Source: Phenylobacterium sp. Root1290 (lineage in GTDB: Bacteria; Pseudomonadota; Alphaproteobacteria; Caulobacterales; Caulobacteraceae). Taken from it: DNA of 64,000 bases. The translations under genes and the position numbers were made by a program. The notes under the pieces are model-generated. The model did not search any database and had not been told where the DNA came from. It saw nothing but the letters and a program-made list of their open reading frames with translations. Location of the stretch: contig NZ_LMEE01000002.1 in NCBI RefSeq assembly GCF_001425305.1, positions 630,191 through 694,190 of the forward strand. Direction: 5' to 3'. This document shows, in pieces, positions 28,463 through 37,794 of this stretch. Each line of letters starts with the position of its first letter. The first letter of the stretch is position 1.

Positions 28463-28550
28463 CAGGAATTTAATCCACCTTTCCTGGATTTAATTGGCGC
28501 GACACCCCGGGCGCAGGTCACTTGCCTGCGTCTTTGGGGAGCAATGTTAC

Positions 28551-30602
28551 ATGACCGTATCGGCCTTGGCCGCCGCACTCGCCCTTGCCGCGCCCGAGCC
28601 GGCAGGCAGCGTCCAGGCCCAACCCGCGCCCGCCGCCAGCAGCGCCGCCCCAACCGAAGGCGTCATCAGCTACCCCACCGCGTTCTTCGCCGACAGCCAG
28701 GCGGCCAACGCCTGGGAGATGCTGCTGCGCCTGCCCGGCTTCGCGCTCGACACCGGCGACAAGATCCGCGGGTTCGAGGGCGGCGGCGGCAACGCCCTGG
28801 TCGACGGTCAGCGCCCGACCAGCAAGACCGATCCCCTGGACGAACTGCTGCGCCGCATCCCGGTGGCGCAGATCGAGCGCATCGACCTGATCCGCGGCGG
28901 CGCGCCGGGAATCGACATGCAGGGCCGCACGGTGATCGCCAACGTGATCCGCAAGCCGGGCGGCGGCCTGCAGGGCCTGGTCGCGGTAGCCAACAACCAC
29001 ATCTACGACGGCCGCAATCTGCATGGCTTCCGCCTTGAGCTCTCGGGCGGCAAGGACGGCCGCAACTGGGAAGGCTCGGCCCGCTACGGCTTCGGCGCCG
29101 ACGACGGCGGCGACTTCGGGCCTGGCGTGACCGTGGGGCCCGACGGCGCACCGATCAGGGTCAGCCAGATCGATTCGAGCGGCGGCGTCGGCAACCAGAC
29201 CCTGACCGGCGCCTACGAGCAGCCGATCCTCGGCGGCAAGCTGCGCGTCAACGGCCGTCTGTTCTGGGAGAAGTTCAAGTACAAGGAAGACAACGTCTTC
29301 GTCTTCCCGTCCCCGAGCCTGGCGACCACCGACGACGTCAACCACACCTACGAAACTGAACTGGGAGGCCGCTTCACCCGCGACCTCGGCTCGCGCGCAA
29401 CGCTGGATCTGCTCGGCCTGCGACAGACCAGGGACCGGGAGATCTCGTCGGTGTTCGCCTCTCCCGATGAAGACGGGCGGTTCAACCTCCAACGCGACAG
29501 CAGCGAGACCATCGGCCGGGGCGTGCTCTCCTACCGCGCCAGCGAGAAGCTCTCGCTCGAGGCCGGCGCGGAGGGCGCGTTCAACAAGCTCGACAGCCAG
29601 ACGCGGCTGATGTCCGACGGCGTGCCCGTGGCGTTGCCGGCCGCAAACGTCGTCGTCGAGGAGAACCGCGGCGAGGTGTTCGCCAAAGGCGTCTGGCGGC
29701 CGACCGGCGAATGGACGATCGAGAGCGGCCTTCGCTACGAGGCCTCGTCGATCTCGTCGTCCGGCGATGTGGCGCTGGAAAAGAGCCTGCGCTTCCTCAA
29801 GCCGCGGCTGGCCCTGGCCTGGGCGCCGACCGAGACGACCCAGGTGCGGCTGCGCTTCGAGCGCGTCGTGGGACAGCTCTCCTTCGACGACTTCGTCGCC
29901 GACTCCTCGCTCAACACCGGCGTCGTCACCGCCGGCAATCCAGACCTGAACCCCGAGCAGGCCTGGGTCAGCGAAGTGGCCATCGAACAGCGGTTCTGGA
30001 AGGACGGCGTGGTCGGGGTGACGCTGCGACGCTCGATGCTGACCGACGTCATCGATCGCGCGCCGATCTTCACGGACGTCGCGGTCTTCGATTCGCCCGC
30101 CAATATCGGCGATGGCGAGAAGGACGAGCTGGTGCTGAACCTGACGGCGCCGCTGGGGCGCTTCGGCCTGACGGGGGCCCAGCTGAAGGGCGAGGCCACC
30201 TGGCGGCGTTCAGAGGTGACCGACCCGACCACCGGCGAGAGCCGGGAAATCTCCAAGCTGCGGCCGCTGGAGTGGGAGGCGACGCTGTCGCAGGACGTAC
30301 CGCAATGGCGGCTGACCTGGGGCGTGGACGTCTACGGCGGCTGGCGCGAGACCAGCTACCGGTTCAACGAGGTGTCGACCTTCAAGCTGAGGACCTTCGT
30401 GCGGCCGTTCGTCGAGTGGCGCGCGCGGCAGGACATCATCGTGCGCTTCGAGCTGCCGAACATCACCGAGCGCGGCCTGCGCCGCACGCGAACCGTCTAT
30501 GATGGGCCGCGCGGTTCCAGCGCGGTGCTGTTCACCGACGACCGCGAGCTGGACTTCGGCCGCATGTACTTCGTCCGCGTGCGCAAGACCTTCGGAGCCT
30601 GA
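28551..30602 (+). CDS. TonB-dependent outer-membrane receptor
   Basis: 683 residues from the ATG at 28551, with GGGGAG about 11 bases upstream. A signal-peptide-like Ala-rich start is followed by a plug domain: LLRLPGF, GGGGNALVDGQRP, LRRIPVAQIERIDLIRGGAPGIDMQGRTVIANVIRKPGG split over about residues 50-130. The remainder shows the alternating, aromatic-rich beta-barrel composition. The C-terminus reads VRKTFGA, so the final aromatic residue is two from the end. No TonB box is obvious near the N-terminus. Ligand is unknown; no transporter or regulator is beside it, though a POT peptide transporter gene is convergent with it. Confidence 0.87.
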   Translation: MTVSALAAALALAAPEPAGSVQAQPAPAASSAAPTEGVISYPTAFFADSQAANAWEMLLRLPGFALDTGDKIRGFEGGGGNALVDGQRPTSKTDPLDELLRRIPVAQIERIDLIRGGAPGIDMQGRTVIANVIRKPGGGLQGLVAVANNHIYDGRNLHGFRLELSGGKDGRNWEGSARYGFGADDGGDFGPGVTVGPDGAPIRVSQIDSSGGVGNQTLTGAYEQPILGGKLRVNGRLFWEKFKYKEDNVFVFPSPSLATTDDVNHTYETELGGRFTRDLGSRATLDLLGLRQTRDREISSVFASPDEDGRFNLQRDSSETIGRGVLSYRASEKLSLEAGAEGAFNKLDSQTRLMSDGVPVALPAANVVVEENRGEVFAKGVWRPTGEWTIESGLRYEASSISSSGDVALEKSLRFLKPRLALAWAPTETTQVRLRFERVVGQLSFDDFVADSSLNTGVVTAGNPDLNPEQAWVSEVAIEQRFWKDGVVGVTLRRSMLTDVIDRAPIFTDVAVFDSPANIGDGEKDELVLNLTAPLGRFGLTGAQLKGEATWRRSEVTDPTTGESREISKLRPLEWEATLSQDVPQWRLTWGVDVYGGWRETSYRFNEVSTFKLRTFVRPFVEWRARQDIIVRFELPNITERGLRRTRTVYDGPRGSSAVLFTDDRELDFGRMYFVRVRKTFGA

Positions 30603-30618
30603 GCGCCGAAATGAAGAA

Positions 30619-30652
30619 GGGCCGGACGCATCGCTGCGTCCGGCCCCTTTTT
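30619..30652. terminator. Strong intrinsic terminator between receptor and POT genes
   Basis: GGGCCGGACGCA (30619-30630), loop TCGC, TGCGTCCGGCCC (30635-30646), then C and five T (30648-30652). A perfect 12-base stem with U-tract on the plus strand; the minus strand also reads into a TTCTTC run, so it could serve both convergent genes. Confidence 0.92.
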
Positions 30653-30674
30653 CATGGTCCGGCGACCGGAGAGA

Positions 30675-32516
30675 TCAGCTCTCGCGGTCGGCGCGGATCG
30701 CCGCCGGGCTGACCGCCTGACGTTCGCCGTCCAGCACGGGCGCAATCGGCTCGGGCTGAGCCGGACCAGTGTCGTTCACGCCGTGGGCCCAATGCTTGAT
30801 GAAGAAGCTCAGCAGCACGAAGACCACGCCGACGCCGACGCCGGCCCAGCCGAGCTTGTTGAAGCCATCCATCGAGGTGGCCAGCGCCGCAGCCGGGTCC
30901 AGCACCTGGCCGCCGACGGTCTCCGTCCCCATCGCGCCGGCGATGGCCCCGCCGACGAACTGGGCGATGGACGAGGCGAGGAACCACACCGCCATCATGA
31001 ACGACACCACCGAGGCCACGGAGAGCTTGGTGATCTGCGAGAGCCCGACCGGCGAGAGGAAGAGCTCGCCCGTGGTGTGCAGCATGTAGAGCAGCGCCAG
31101 CATGATCAGCGGCAGACGGTAGCTGTCGTCTGCGAAGCCTTGCGCCCAGACCACGACCAGGAAGCCGAGGCCGACCTGCAGCAGGCCGAAGCCGAACTTC
31201 ATCACCGGGTTCGGGTCACGTCCCCGCGCCCCGAGCCAGGCCCACATCGCCGCGAAGATCGGCGCGAAGATCAGGATGAAGCCGGCGTTGAACGACTGAG
31301 TCTGGGCCGCGGAAATGCCCATCAGGTCGACGTTGCGCGCAGCGAAGAGGTTCAGTGACGTGCCCGCCTGCTCGAACAGGGTGAAGAACACGACCGAGCC
31401 GAAGATCAGCACCAGCGCCAGCAGCATGCGCTCGCGCTCGATCTTGCTGCACTTCACGATCAGGAAGTAGCCGATGAACGCCAGCGCCAGAACGGTGGAG
31501 ATCCCCAGCGCCCAGCCAACCATCTGATTGCTTTGGACCAGCAGCCAGATCGGCGCGACGCCGAGGATGGCGAGGATGTAGATCAACCATTCGCGGTTGA
31601 TCGGGCCCGCGATCGGAGCCTTCAGCAGTTCGAGGTTCGGCGGCTCGCCCTTGCCCTGGAGCAGCGGCTTGCCGAGCACGAAGACCACCCAGCCCAGCGC
31701 CATGCCGACGCCGGCGAGGCCAAAGCCCGCCCACCAGCCGACTGTCTGGCCCAGCAGGCCGCAGAGAACCGAGGCCCAGAAGGCGCCGAGGTTGATCCCG
31801 TAATAGTAGAGGGTGAAGCCTGAATCGCGGCGCGGATCGCCCTGCGGATACAGCTGTCCGACGATGGTCGAGATGTTCGGCTTCAGGAAGCCGACGCCCA
31901 TGATGATCAGCGAGATGGCGAGGTAGAAGGCGTTCTTGCCGACCGGGTCGATCTGCTTCTCCATCGTGTAGCTGTCCTTGGGCAGGACAGTCGGCAGCGG
32001 ACCGCCGGCCTGCAGTCCCTTGATCTCCAGGCCGCCGCCCTCGGCGGGACCGAAGTCATAGGCCTTGTCGCCAACCATCAGCTTCACGGAGCGGGATTCC
32101 ATCCGGCCCTCGGCGACGACTTCGTACTTCTGACCGCCGTAGACGAGTTGCTGGGTCGCGGGCGTGCCTTCGACCGCCATGGTCAGGTGACCGGCGACGA
32201 GCAGCAGGGCGCCGAACGCGACGGCCTTGCGGGTGCCCAGGTAACGGTCGGCGAGCAGGCCGCCGATGAGCGGCAGCAGGTAGACCAGGCTGGTGTAGGA
32301 GCCGTATTGCGCCCCGGCGGTGGCGTCGTCGAACAGCAGGTGCTGCGTCAGATAGAAAATCAGGATGCCCCGCATCCCGTAGTAGGAGAACCGCTCCCAC
32401 ATCTCGGCGAAGAACAGGATGATCAGTCCCCGCGGATGCTGTTTGAGCAACTGCATGAGAACGGGGATCCCGGTCGCCAGGGTAATGACGATCCCCAAAA
32501 GGACTACGATGTTCAT
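30675..32516 (-). CDS. Proton-dependent oligopeptide transporter (POT/PTR2)
   Basis: 613 residues, about 14 membrane helices. The PTR signature EMWERFSYYGMRGIL is near residue 38, and GGLLADRYLGTRKAV is the major-facilitator loop between helices 2 and 3. A later NLGAFWASVLCG and the C-terminal ELFLSPVGLSQITKL are typical of POT transporters. The insert between helices 3 and 4 (about residues 115-180) is longer than in E. coli DtpA and is Gly/Glu-rich. It imports di- and tripeptides with protons. The convergent receptor gene shares its terminator. Confidence 0.9.
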   Translation of the reverse strand: MNIVVLLGIVITLATGIPVLMQLLKQHPRGLIILFFAEMWERFSYYGMRGILIFYLTQHLLFDDATAGAQYGSYTSLVYLLPLIGGLLADRYLGTRKAVAFGALLLVAGHLTMAVEGTPATQQLVYGGQKYEVVAEGRMESRSVKLMVGDKAYDFGPAEGGGLEIKGLQAGGPLPTVLPKDSYTMEKQIDPVGKNAFYLAISLIIMGVGFLKPNISTIVGQLYPQGDPRRDSGFTLYYYGINLGAFWASVLCGLLGQTVGWWAGFGLAGVGMALGWVVFVLGKPLLQGKGEPPNLELLKAPIAGPINREWLIYILAILGVAPIWLLVQSNQMVGWALGISTVLALAFIGYFLIVKCSKIERERMLLALVLIFGSVVFFTLFEQAGTSLNLFAARNVDLMGISAAQTQSFNAGFILIFAPIFAAMWAWLGARGRDPNPVMKFGFGLLQVGLGFLVVVWAQGFADDSYRLPLIMLALLYMLHTTGELFLSPVGLSQITKLSVASVVSFMMAVWFLASSIAQFVGGAIAGAMGTETVGGQVLDPAAALATSMDGFNKLGWAGVGVGVVFVLLSFFIKHWAHGVNDTGPAQPEPIAPVLDGERQAVSPAAIRADRES

Positions 32517-32707
32517 GAGGGCGGTGTTCCGATTCCTTGGACTGCCGGCTCCTTGAGGAGGGTCGTTTTCGCCCCCGCCGGCTAATTTGGCGGGAGAAGA
32601 TCACGCGGCCGGGCGGAGCACAAGCAATCGGGCGCCTGAAGCTTGGCGATGTGGGAGCCTAGACCCCACCTTGAGCGTTGCACCAGGACCAAGGAGGAGC
32701 GTCCCCC

Positions 32708-33196
32708 ATGCTGACCCCCGGCCCCGACCATCCGATCGAGATCACCCCCGGCAAGACCCGCTGGCGCGCCATGTACGGCGAGCACGTCATCGCCGACAGC
32801 GGCGATGTGCTTGTGCTGACCGAGGCCCAGTACGCGCCGGTCGTCTACTTCCCGCGCGCGGACGTCTCGATGGAGTACTTCTCCCGCTCGGACCGCAAAA
32901 CCCATTGCCCGTACAAGGGCGACGCCGCGTACTACACGATCCTGATGGACGGCCATTTCGCCGAGAACGCGGTCTGGACCTACGAGGAACCCTATCCGGC
33001 GATGGAGGCCATCCGTGGCCGCCTGGCCTTCTACCCGGACAAGGTCGAGGTCTATGCGGTCGAGGACATGCTGGTCGATCCAAAGCACCCGCACGCCGCG
33101 GTGAACGAGATCGTGCAGCACACCGACAGCGGTTCCGGCGCCAGCCAGCGCGACCATTGGCCGCCGAACGTCACTTCGCCTTCGCCCGAGGGCTAG
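32708..33196 (+). CDS. DUF427 domain protein
   Basis: 162 residues from the ATG at 32708, preceded by AAGGAGGAG, a strong ribosome site; an upstream ATG at 32678 lacks one. The DUF427 core (about residues 20-115) contains RWRAMYGEHVIADS, VVYFPRADV, THCPYKGDAAYYTI and AFYPDKVEVYAVED. The family is a compact beta-tent-fold protein of unknown function, often near redox or DNA repair genes. The C-terminal 40 residues are outside the domain and His/Ser-rich. Divergent from the POT gene. Confidence 0.9.
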   Translation: MLTPGPDHPIEITPGKTRWRAMYGEHVIADSGDVLVLTEAQYAPVVYFPRADVSMEYFSRSDRKTHCPYKGDAAYYTILMDGHFAENAVWTYEEPYPAMEAIRGRLAFYPDKVEVYAVEDMLVDPKHPHAAVNEIVQHTDSGSGASQRDHWPPNVTSPSPEG

Positions 33197-33209
33197 CCGC
33201 CGTAATGGA

Positions 33210-33599
33210 TCAGGGCGTCCGCGGTCCCGACCATTCCGGTCGCGCGTCTTGGTCCTCCAGCGTCATGCCGGCCCCCTCGGCGGCCCGAACCGGAATCGCG
33301 CCCGGATCGAAGCCGTCGAGGCAGAAGACGTTGATCCCGAAGTGATCGGGCGCCGCCCGCTTGCGGTGGAAGGTGTAGACGCCGCAGCGACTGCAGAAAT
33401 AGTGCCGCGCCCGGCCGGTGTTCCAGCGATAGAGCGAGAGCAGCTCCTCGCCCGCCGTGATGGTCAGGGCGCTCTCGTGCACCTTGGCCATGACGGCATT
33501 CTTCTTCACGCACAGCGAGCAGTCGCACGTGGTGAGCTCGGTGACCTGGGCCTCGACCTGGAAGCGGACGGCCCCGCAATGGCACGAGCCGACGTGCAT
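33210..33599 (-). CDS. GFA-family zinc protein (glutathione-dependent formaldehyde-activating type)
   Basis: 129 residues from the ATG at 33599. The zinc-binding pattern is CHCGAV near the start, CDCSLC and the later CSRCGVYTFH, which together define the GFA/CENP-V fold. The founding member accelerates S-hydroxymethylglutathione formation, but most homologues have unproven roles. It begins 3 bases after the gshA stop, on the same strand, so co-transcription with glutathione synthesis is plausible and fits a glutathione-linked function. Confidence 0.88.
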   Translation of the reverse strand: MHVGSCHCGAVRFQVEAQVTELTTCDCSLCVKKNAVMAKVHESALTITAGEELLSLYRWNTGRARHYFCSRCGVYTFHRKRAAPDHFGINVFCLDGFDPGAIPVRAAEGAGMTLEDQDARPEWSGPRTP

Positions 33600-33601
33600 G
33601 A

Positions 33602-34960
33602 TCAGTAGGCGAAGTCCTCGAACACCCGGCGCACGTCGCCCTTCCACGGGCCGTTGTAGAGGTCCAGCAGCCGCTCGGCGGGGGTGATCCCGCTATCGGC
33701 GATCTCTTCGAGCTCGGCCAGGTAGCCGCTCTCATCGACCATGCCGGCGCTGAGCCGGTTGCGATTCTTCAGGCCCTGCTTGGCGATGGCGACCATGTCC
33801 TTGGCCACGTCCTGCACGGTGCGGCCGCCGACCTGGGCCTTGAGGCCCAGGCGGGCCACGTCGGCGCGCAGGCGCTCGTGATCCTCGACTTGCCAGTCCT
33901 TGCAGAGGTCCCAGGCGGCGGCGAGCGCGGCCTGGTCGTAGAAGATGCCAGCCCAGAGCGCCGGCAGCGCGCAGAGGCGGCTCCACGGACCCGAATCGGC
34001 GCCGCGCATTTCCAGGTATTGCTTGAGGCGCACTTCCGGGAAGGCGGTCGTGGTGTGGTCGGCCCAATCCTTGAGGCTGGGACGGTCGCCAGGCAGTTCG
34101 GCCAGTTCGCCGGCCATGAACTTGCGGAACGAGCGGCCGGCGAGATCGACGTACTTGCCGTCACGCTTGGCAAAGTACATCGGCACGTCGAGGGCGTAGT
34201 TGGCGTAGGTCTCGTAGCCGAAGCCGTCGGCGAAGACGAAGTCCAGCATGCCGGTGCGGTCGGGATCGGTGTCGGTCCAGACGTTGGCCCGCGCCGACAG
34301 GAAGCCGGACGGCTTGCCCTCGATGAAGGGCGAGTTGGCGAACAGGGCGGTGGCGATCGGCTGCAGCGCCAGGCTGGTGCGGAACTTGGCCACCATGTCG
34401 GCCTCGGACCCGAAGTCGAGGTTGGCCTGGACGGTGCAGGTGCGGAACATCATGTCGAGGCCAAGTTTGCCGACCTTGGGCATGTACTCGCGCATGATCT
34501 TGTAGCGGCCCTTGGGCATCACCGGGATCTCGTCGCGCCGCCAGAGCGGCGTGAAGCCGAGACCAAGGAAACCTAGACCGAGCTCGTCGGCGACGGTCTT
34601 CACCTCGGTGAGGTGCTGGCCGGTTTCCTCGCAGATCTCGTGCATGGTCTCGAGCGGGGCGCCGGACAGTTCGAACTGTCCGCCCGGCTCGAGGCTGACA
34701 TTGGCCATGCCGCGCTCGAGCGCGATGATGTTCTCGCCCTCGTAGACGCCCTTCCAGCCGAAACGAGTCAGGCCGTTCAACAGCGCCTGAATCCCGGCCG
34801 GGCCGTCATAGGGAATCGGCTCGCCGGTCCCCAGGCGAAACACAAATTTCTCGTGCTCGGCGCCCACGCGCCAAGCGCTGGCAGGCTTTTCGCCCGCCTC
34901 AAACCAGCGGACCAGGTCCTCCAGCGTGAGGGGTCGCTCGTCGGTCACGACGTCGGCCAT
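33602..34960 (-). CDS. gshA: Glutamate-cysteine ligase, plant/proteobacterial type
   Basis: 452 residues. First enzyme of glutathione synthesis: ATP-dependent ligation of glutamate and cysteine. GAEHEKFVFR near residue 35, the YEGENIIALERGMANVSLEPGGQFELSGAP region, MFRTCTVQANLDFGSE and FADGFGYETYANYALDVP are highly typical of this GCS2-like class shared by alphaproteobacteria and plants. Upstream is a short gap to rsmE; downstream the GFA protein gene follows at 2 bases. Confidence 0.95.
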   Translation of the reverse strand: MADVVTDERPLTLEDLVRWFEAGEKPASAWRVGAEHEKFVFRLGTGEPIPYDGPAGIQALLNGLTRFGWKGVYEGENIIALERGMANVSLEPGGQFELSGAPLETMHEICEETGQHLTEVKTVADELGLGFLGLGFTPLWRRDEIPVMPKGRYKIMREYMPKVGKLGLDMMFRTCTVQANLDFGSEADMVAKFRTSLALQPIATALFANSPFIEGKPSGFLSARANVWTDTDPDRTGMLDFVFADGFGYETYANYALDVPMYFAKRDGKYVDLAGRSFRKFMAGELAELPGDRPSLKDWADHTTTAFPEVRLKQYLEMRGADSGPWSRLCALPALWAGIFYDQAALAAAWDLCKDWQVEDHERLRADVARLGLKAQVGGRTVQDVAKDMVAIAKQGLKNRNRLSAGMVDESGYLAELEEIADSGITPAERLLDLYNGPWKGDVRRVFEDFAY

Positions 34961-35030
34961 CTCGTTCTCCCCAGCCCAATCCAGCCAAAAGCGGCGCGAT
35001 CTTTACGCCGCTCAGACAGGTGGGCGCAAT

Positions 35031-35765
35031 TCAGGAAACCTCAAGACCACGCCAATCGCCCTGAGCAGCTTGCCAAAGTGTGAGCGCGCTGATGGCGGCG
35101 GTGTCAGCCCGAAGGATCCGTGGCCCCAGGGAAGCGGGCGTAGCGAACTGAAGGTTCCGCAGGGCTTCGCGTTCGCTCGGCGAGAAGCCGCCCTCCGGCC
35201 CGACAAGGATCGCCCAGGGCGCCGGCGGCGCGCCCTCCAAGGCCTGGAGGACCGGTTTGGCGTCGCCAGCCTCGTCGCAGAACAGCAGGCGGCGCGAGGC
35301 GTCCCAGCCCTCGATCAGCTTTCCGAGCTTCACAGGCTCGAAGATTTCCGGGACATCGAGTCGGCCGGTCTGCTCGGCGGCTTCGGCCGCGATGGCGGCC
35401 AGGCGATCGACGCGAGTGCGTTCGGCGTTGGTGCGCTCCGTGATCACCAGACGCACACGGCGCGCGCCCAGCTCGGCGGCCTTCTCGACGATCGTCTCGA
35501 CCCGGCTGCGTTTGACGAGGGCGATCACGAGATCGAGATCCGGCCCCAGCGCCTGGGCCCGCTCCAGCGCCGTGGGCCGAAGAATCATCCCGCGCTTGCC
35601 GGCGACCTCGATCACCGCGCGCCACTCTCCGTGCCGGCCGTTGAAGGCCAGCACCTCGTCGCCCACGCCCCGGCGCATCACCGAGGTGAGATAGTGGCTC
35701 TGGCCATGGTCGAGCCCGAAGGCGACATCCTGGGCGAGATCGGCGGCGACGTAGAGACGGATCAT
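35031..35765 (-). CDS. rsmE: 16S rRNA m3U1498 methyltransferase
   Basis: 244 residues from the ATG at 35765. SPOUT-class SAM methyltransferase. An N-terminal PUA-like domain (about 1-70, including SHYLTSVMRRGVGDEVLAFNG) precedes the knotted domain with PLE-type KSRVETIVEKAAELGARRV and the SAM-binding VGPEGGFSPSEREAL. LGPRILRADTAAISAL at the C-terminus is the second half of the knot. It methylates N3 of U1498 in the small subunit. The gene is first in the rsmE-gshA-GFA run and divergent from ppk2 with 48 bases between. Confidence 0.95.
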   Translation of the reverse strand: MIRLYVAADLAQDVAFGLDHGQSHYLTSVMRRGVGDEVLAFNGRHGEWRAVIEVAGKRGMILRPTALERAQALGPDLDLVIALVKRSRVETIVEKAAELGARRVRLVITERTNAERTRVDRLAAIAAEAAEQTGRLDVPEIFEPVKLGKLIEGWDASRRLLFCDEAGDAKPVLQALEGAPPAPWAILVGPEGGFSPSEREALRNLQFATPASLGPRILRADTAAISALTLWQAAQGDWRGLEVS

Positions 35766-35813
35766 GAACGAGGTTCTAGCCCTGGGCATGGGTTCAGGAC
35801 TAGGCTTCGATCC

Positions 35814-36584
35814 ATGGCGAAGTCAGACACTGACGATGCATACGAGGCCGAGCTCGCGGAGCTGCAGCTGGCCCTGGTGCGCTACCAGCAGCACGCGATG
35901 AAGGCGGGCGACAAGGTGCTGGTCATCTTCGAAGGCCGCGATGCGGCGGGCAAGGACGGCGCGATCAGCCGGATCACCGAGCATATGTCGATCCGCGCCA
36001 CCCGCGTGGTCGCGCTGCCCAAGCCGACCGAGCTGGAATCCAGCCAGTGGTACTTCCAGCGATATGTGCCGTTTCTGCCGTCGGCCGGCCAGGTCGTGAT
36101 CTTCAACCGCTCCTGGTACAACCGCGCCGGGGTCGAACGGGTGATGGGGTTCTCCAGCCAGAAGGACCAGGAGATCTTCCTGCGCGACGTGCCGCACTTC
36201 GAGGAGATGCTGGTCGAGAGCGGGCTCAAGCTGGTGAAGATCTGGCTCGACATCAGCCAGGAGGAGCAGGCCGAGCGGCTGAAAGCGCGCCGCGAGGATC
36301 CACTGAAGGCGTTGAAGACCAGCCCGCTGGACGATGTCGCCCAGGAAAAGTGGGCCGACTACAGCGCTGCGCGGGACACGATGCTGACCCGCACCCACCA
36401 GACGGTCTCGCCCTGGACCTGCGTCGTCACCGACAAGAAGAAGGTCGCGCGGATCAACGTCATGCGGCACCTGATCAAGACCATCGCGCCCAAGGAAGTC
36501 GCCGACGCCGTCGACGCGCCGGACGACAAGGTGCTGTTCCCGTTCGAGATCGGCGCCATCGCCGAAGGCCGCCTGAACAAGTAG
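35814..36584 (+). CDS. ppk2: Polyphosphate kinase 2
   Basis: 256 residues. Single-domain PPK2 transferring phosphate between polyphosphate and nucleoside diphosphates. The Walker A GRDAAGKDG (residues about 41-49), Walker B-type VVIFNRSWYNRAGVERVMGF and the lid RREDPLKALKTSPLDDVAQ are intact. The one-domain form with these motifs is PPK2 class I, which favours ATP or GTP formation from polyphosphate; this subclass is inferred. It is followed after 10 bases by the winged-helix glycosylase gene, so they may be an operon. Confidence 0.94.
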   Translation: MAKSDTDDAYEAELAELQLALVRYQQHAMKAGDKVLVIFEGRDAAGKDGAISRITEHMSIRATRVVALPKPTELESSQWYFQRYVPFLPSAGQVVIFNRSWYNRAGVERVMGFSSQKDQEIFLRDVPHFEEMLVESGLKLVKIWLDISQEEQAERLKARREDPLKALKTSPLDDVAQEKWADYSAARDTMLTRTHQTVSPWTCVVTDKKKVARINVMRHLIKTIAPKEVADAVDAPDDKVLFPFEIGAIAEGRLNK

Positions 36585-36594
36585 CGGCCGGCGC

Positions 36595-37794
36595 GTGGGG
36601 GTGGAGGAGATCTCGGCCCGCGAGGCCCGGCGCATCGCGCTGGCCGCGCAAGGGTTCGCTGAGCGCCGGCCGACGACGGCCGGAAAGCGGCATCTGCTGA
36701 AGACCATCGAGCGGCTGGGGGTCGTCCAGATCGACTCGGTCAACGTGGTCTCGCGCACCCACTATCTGCCGATGTTCTCGCGCCTGGGCGCCTATCCGCG
36801 GCCGCTGCTGGAGGAGATCGCCTGGGGCAAGCGGCCGGCGCTGGTCGAATACTGGGCGCACGAGGCCTCGCTGATGCCCGCCGCCATGCATCCCCTGTTC
36901 AAGTGGCGGATGGACGACGCCCGCGCCGGTGTCGGCGTCTGGAAAGGCGTCGCGCGGTTTCTGCGCAGCCACGGCGACTTCATCGACAAGTGTCTGGCCG
37001 AGATCGAGACCCGCGGGCCGATGCCGGCTTCCGAGCTCAGTCTCGGCGCCAAGGGCGCAGGCGGCTGGTGGGGATGGAGCGAGGGCAAGCGGGCGCTGGA
37101 GTGCCTGTTCTGGGTCGGCGACCTGACCGCCGCGACGCGGCGCGGAACCTTCGAGCGGGTCTACGGCCTGCCGGAACGGGTGCTGCCGCAGGCCGCCCTG
37201 GCCGAGCCGCCGCCGCGCGAGGAGGCGCAGCGCGAGCTGCTGAGGATCGCCGCCCGCGCCCAGGGCGTCGCCACCGAGCGGGATCTACGCGACTACTTCC
37301 GCATGGGTGTGGCTGAGACCAAGGCCCGGATCGCCGAACTCGTCGAGGCCGGCGACCTGACGCCGGTCAAGGTCAAGGGCTGGGAGAACGGCGCCTATCT
37401 GCGCCGCGAGGCGCGGCGTCCCCGCAGGATCACCGCCAACGCCCTGCTGTCGCCATTCGACAACCTGATCTGGTTCCGCGATCGCACCGAGCGGCTGTTC
37501 GGGACAAGGGTGCGGCTGGAGATCTACACCCCGGCCCACAAGCGCGTGCACGGCTACTACGTGCTGCCGTTCCTGCAGGGCGAGGCGATCACCGCCCGCG
37601 TCGACCTGAAGGCCGAACGCAAGAGGGGAGCGCTGATGGTCCAGGCCGCCCACGCCGAGCCGGACGCGAACGCCGCAACGCCCGCATTGCTGGCCGCCGA
37701 GCTGAGGCTGATGGCCGGCTGGCTGGGACTGGACCGGGTCGAGGTCGCGCCGAAGGGCGACCTGGCCGAAATGCTCGCCGCCGCGCTCGCCTAG
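36595..37794 (+). CDS. Winged-helix DNA glycosylase of the YcaQ/AlkX family
   Basis: 399 residues from a GTG at 36595. It belongs to the HTH_42 superfamily that includes AlkZ and E. coli YcaQ (AlkX), which unhook DNA interstrand crosslinks. Three winged-helix repeats are plausible. The catalytic-position motif VVQIDSVNVVSRTHYL has Q-x-D, the YcaQ type, rather than Q-x-Q of AlkZ. NALLSPFDNLIWFRDRTERLFG and YEIYTP-like LEIYTPAHKRVHGYYVLPFL are also diagnostic. Its stop shares a CTAG with the convergent methyltransferase gene. Confidence 0.85.
   Translation: MGVEEISAREARRIALAAQGFAERRPTTAGKRHLLKTIERLGVVQIDSVNVVSRTHYLPMFSRLGAYPRPLLEEIAWGKRPALVEYWAHEASLMPAAMHPLFKWRMDDARAGVGVWKGVARFLRSHGDFIDKCLAEIETRGPMPASELSLGAKGAGGWWGWSEGKRALECLFWVGDLTAATRRGTFERVYGLPERVLPQAALAEPPPREEAQRELLRIAARAQGVATERDLRDYFRMGVAETKARIAELVEAGDLTPVKVKGWENGAYLRREARRPRRITANALLSPFDNLIWFRDRTERLFGTRVRLEIYTPAHKRVHGYYVLPFLQGEAITARVDLKAERKRGALMVQAAHAEPDANAATPALLAAELRLMAGWLGLDRVEVAPKGDLAEMLAAALA

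Noticed and set aside
34926..35813. Upstream extension of the ppk2 frame
   Set aside because: It runs through the antisense of rsmE; the ATG at 35814 gives the normal PPK2 length.
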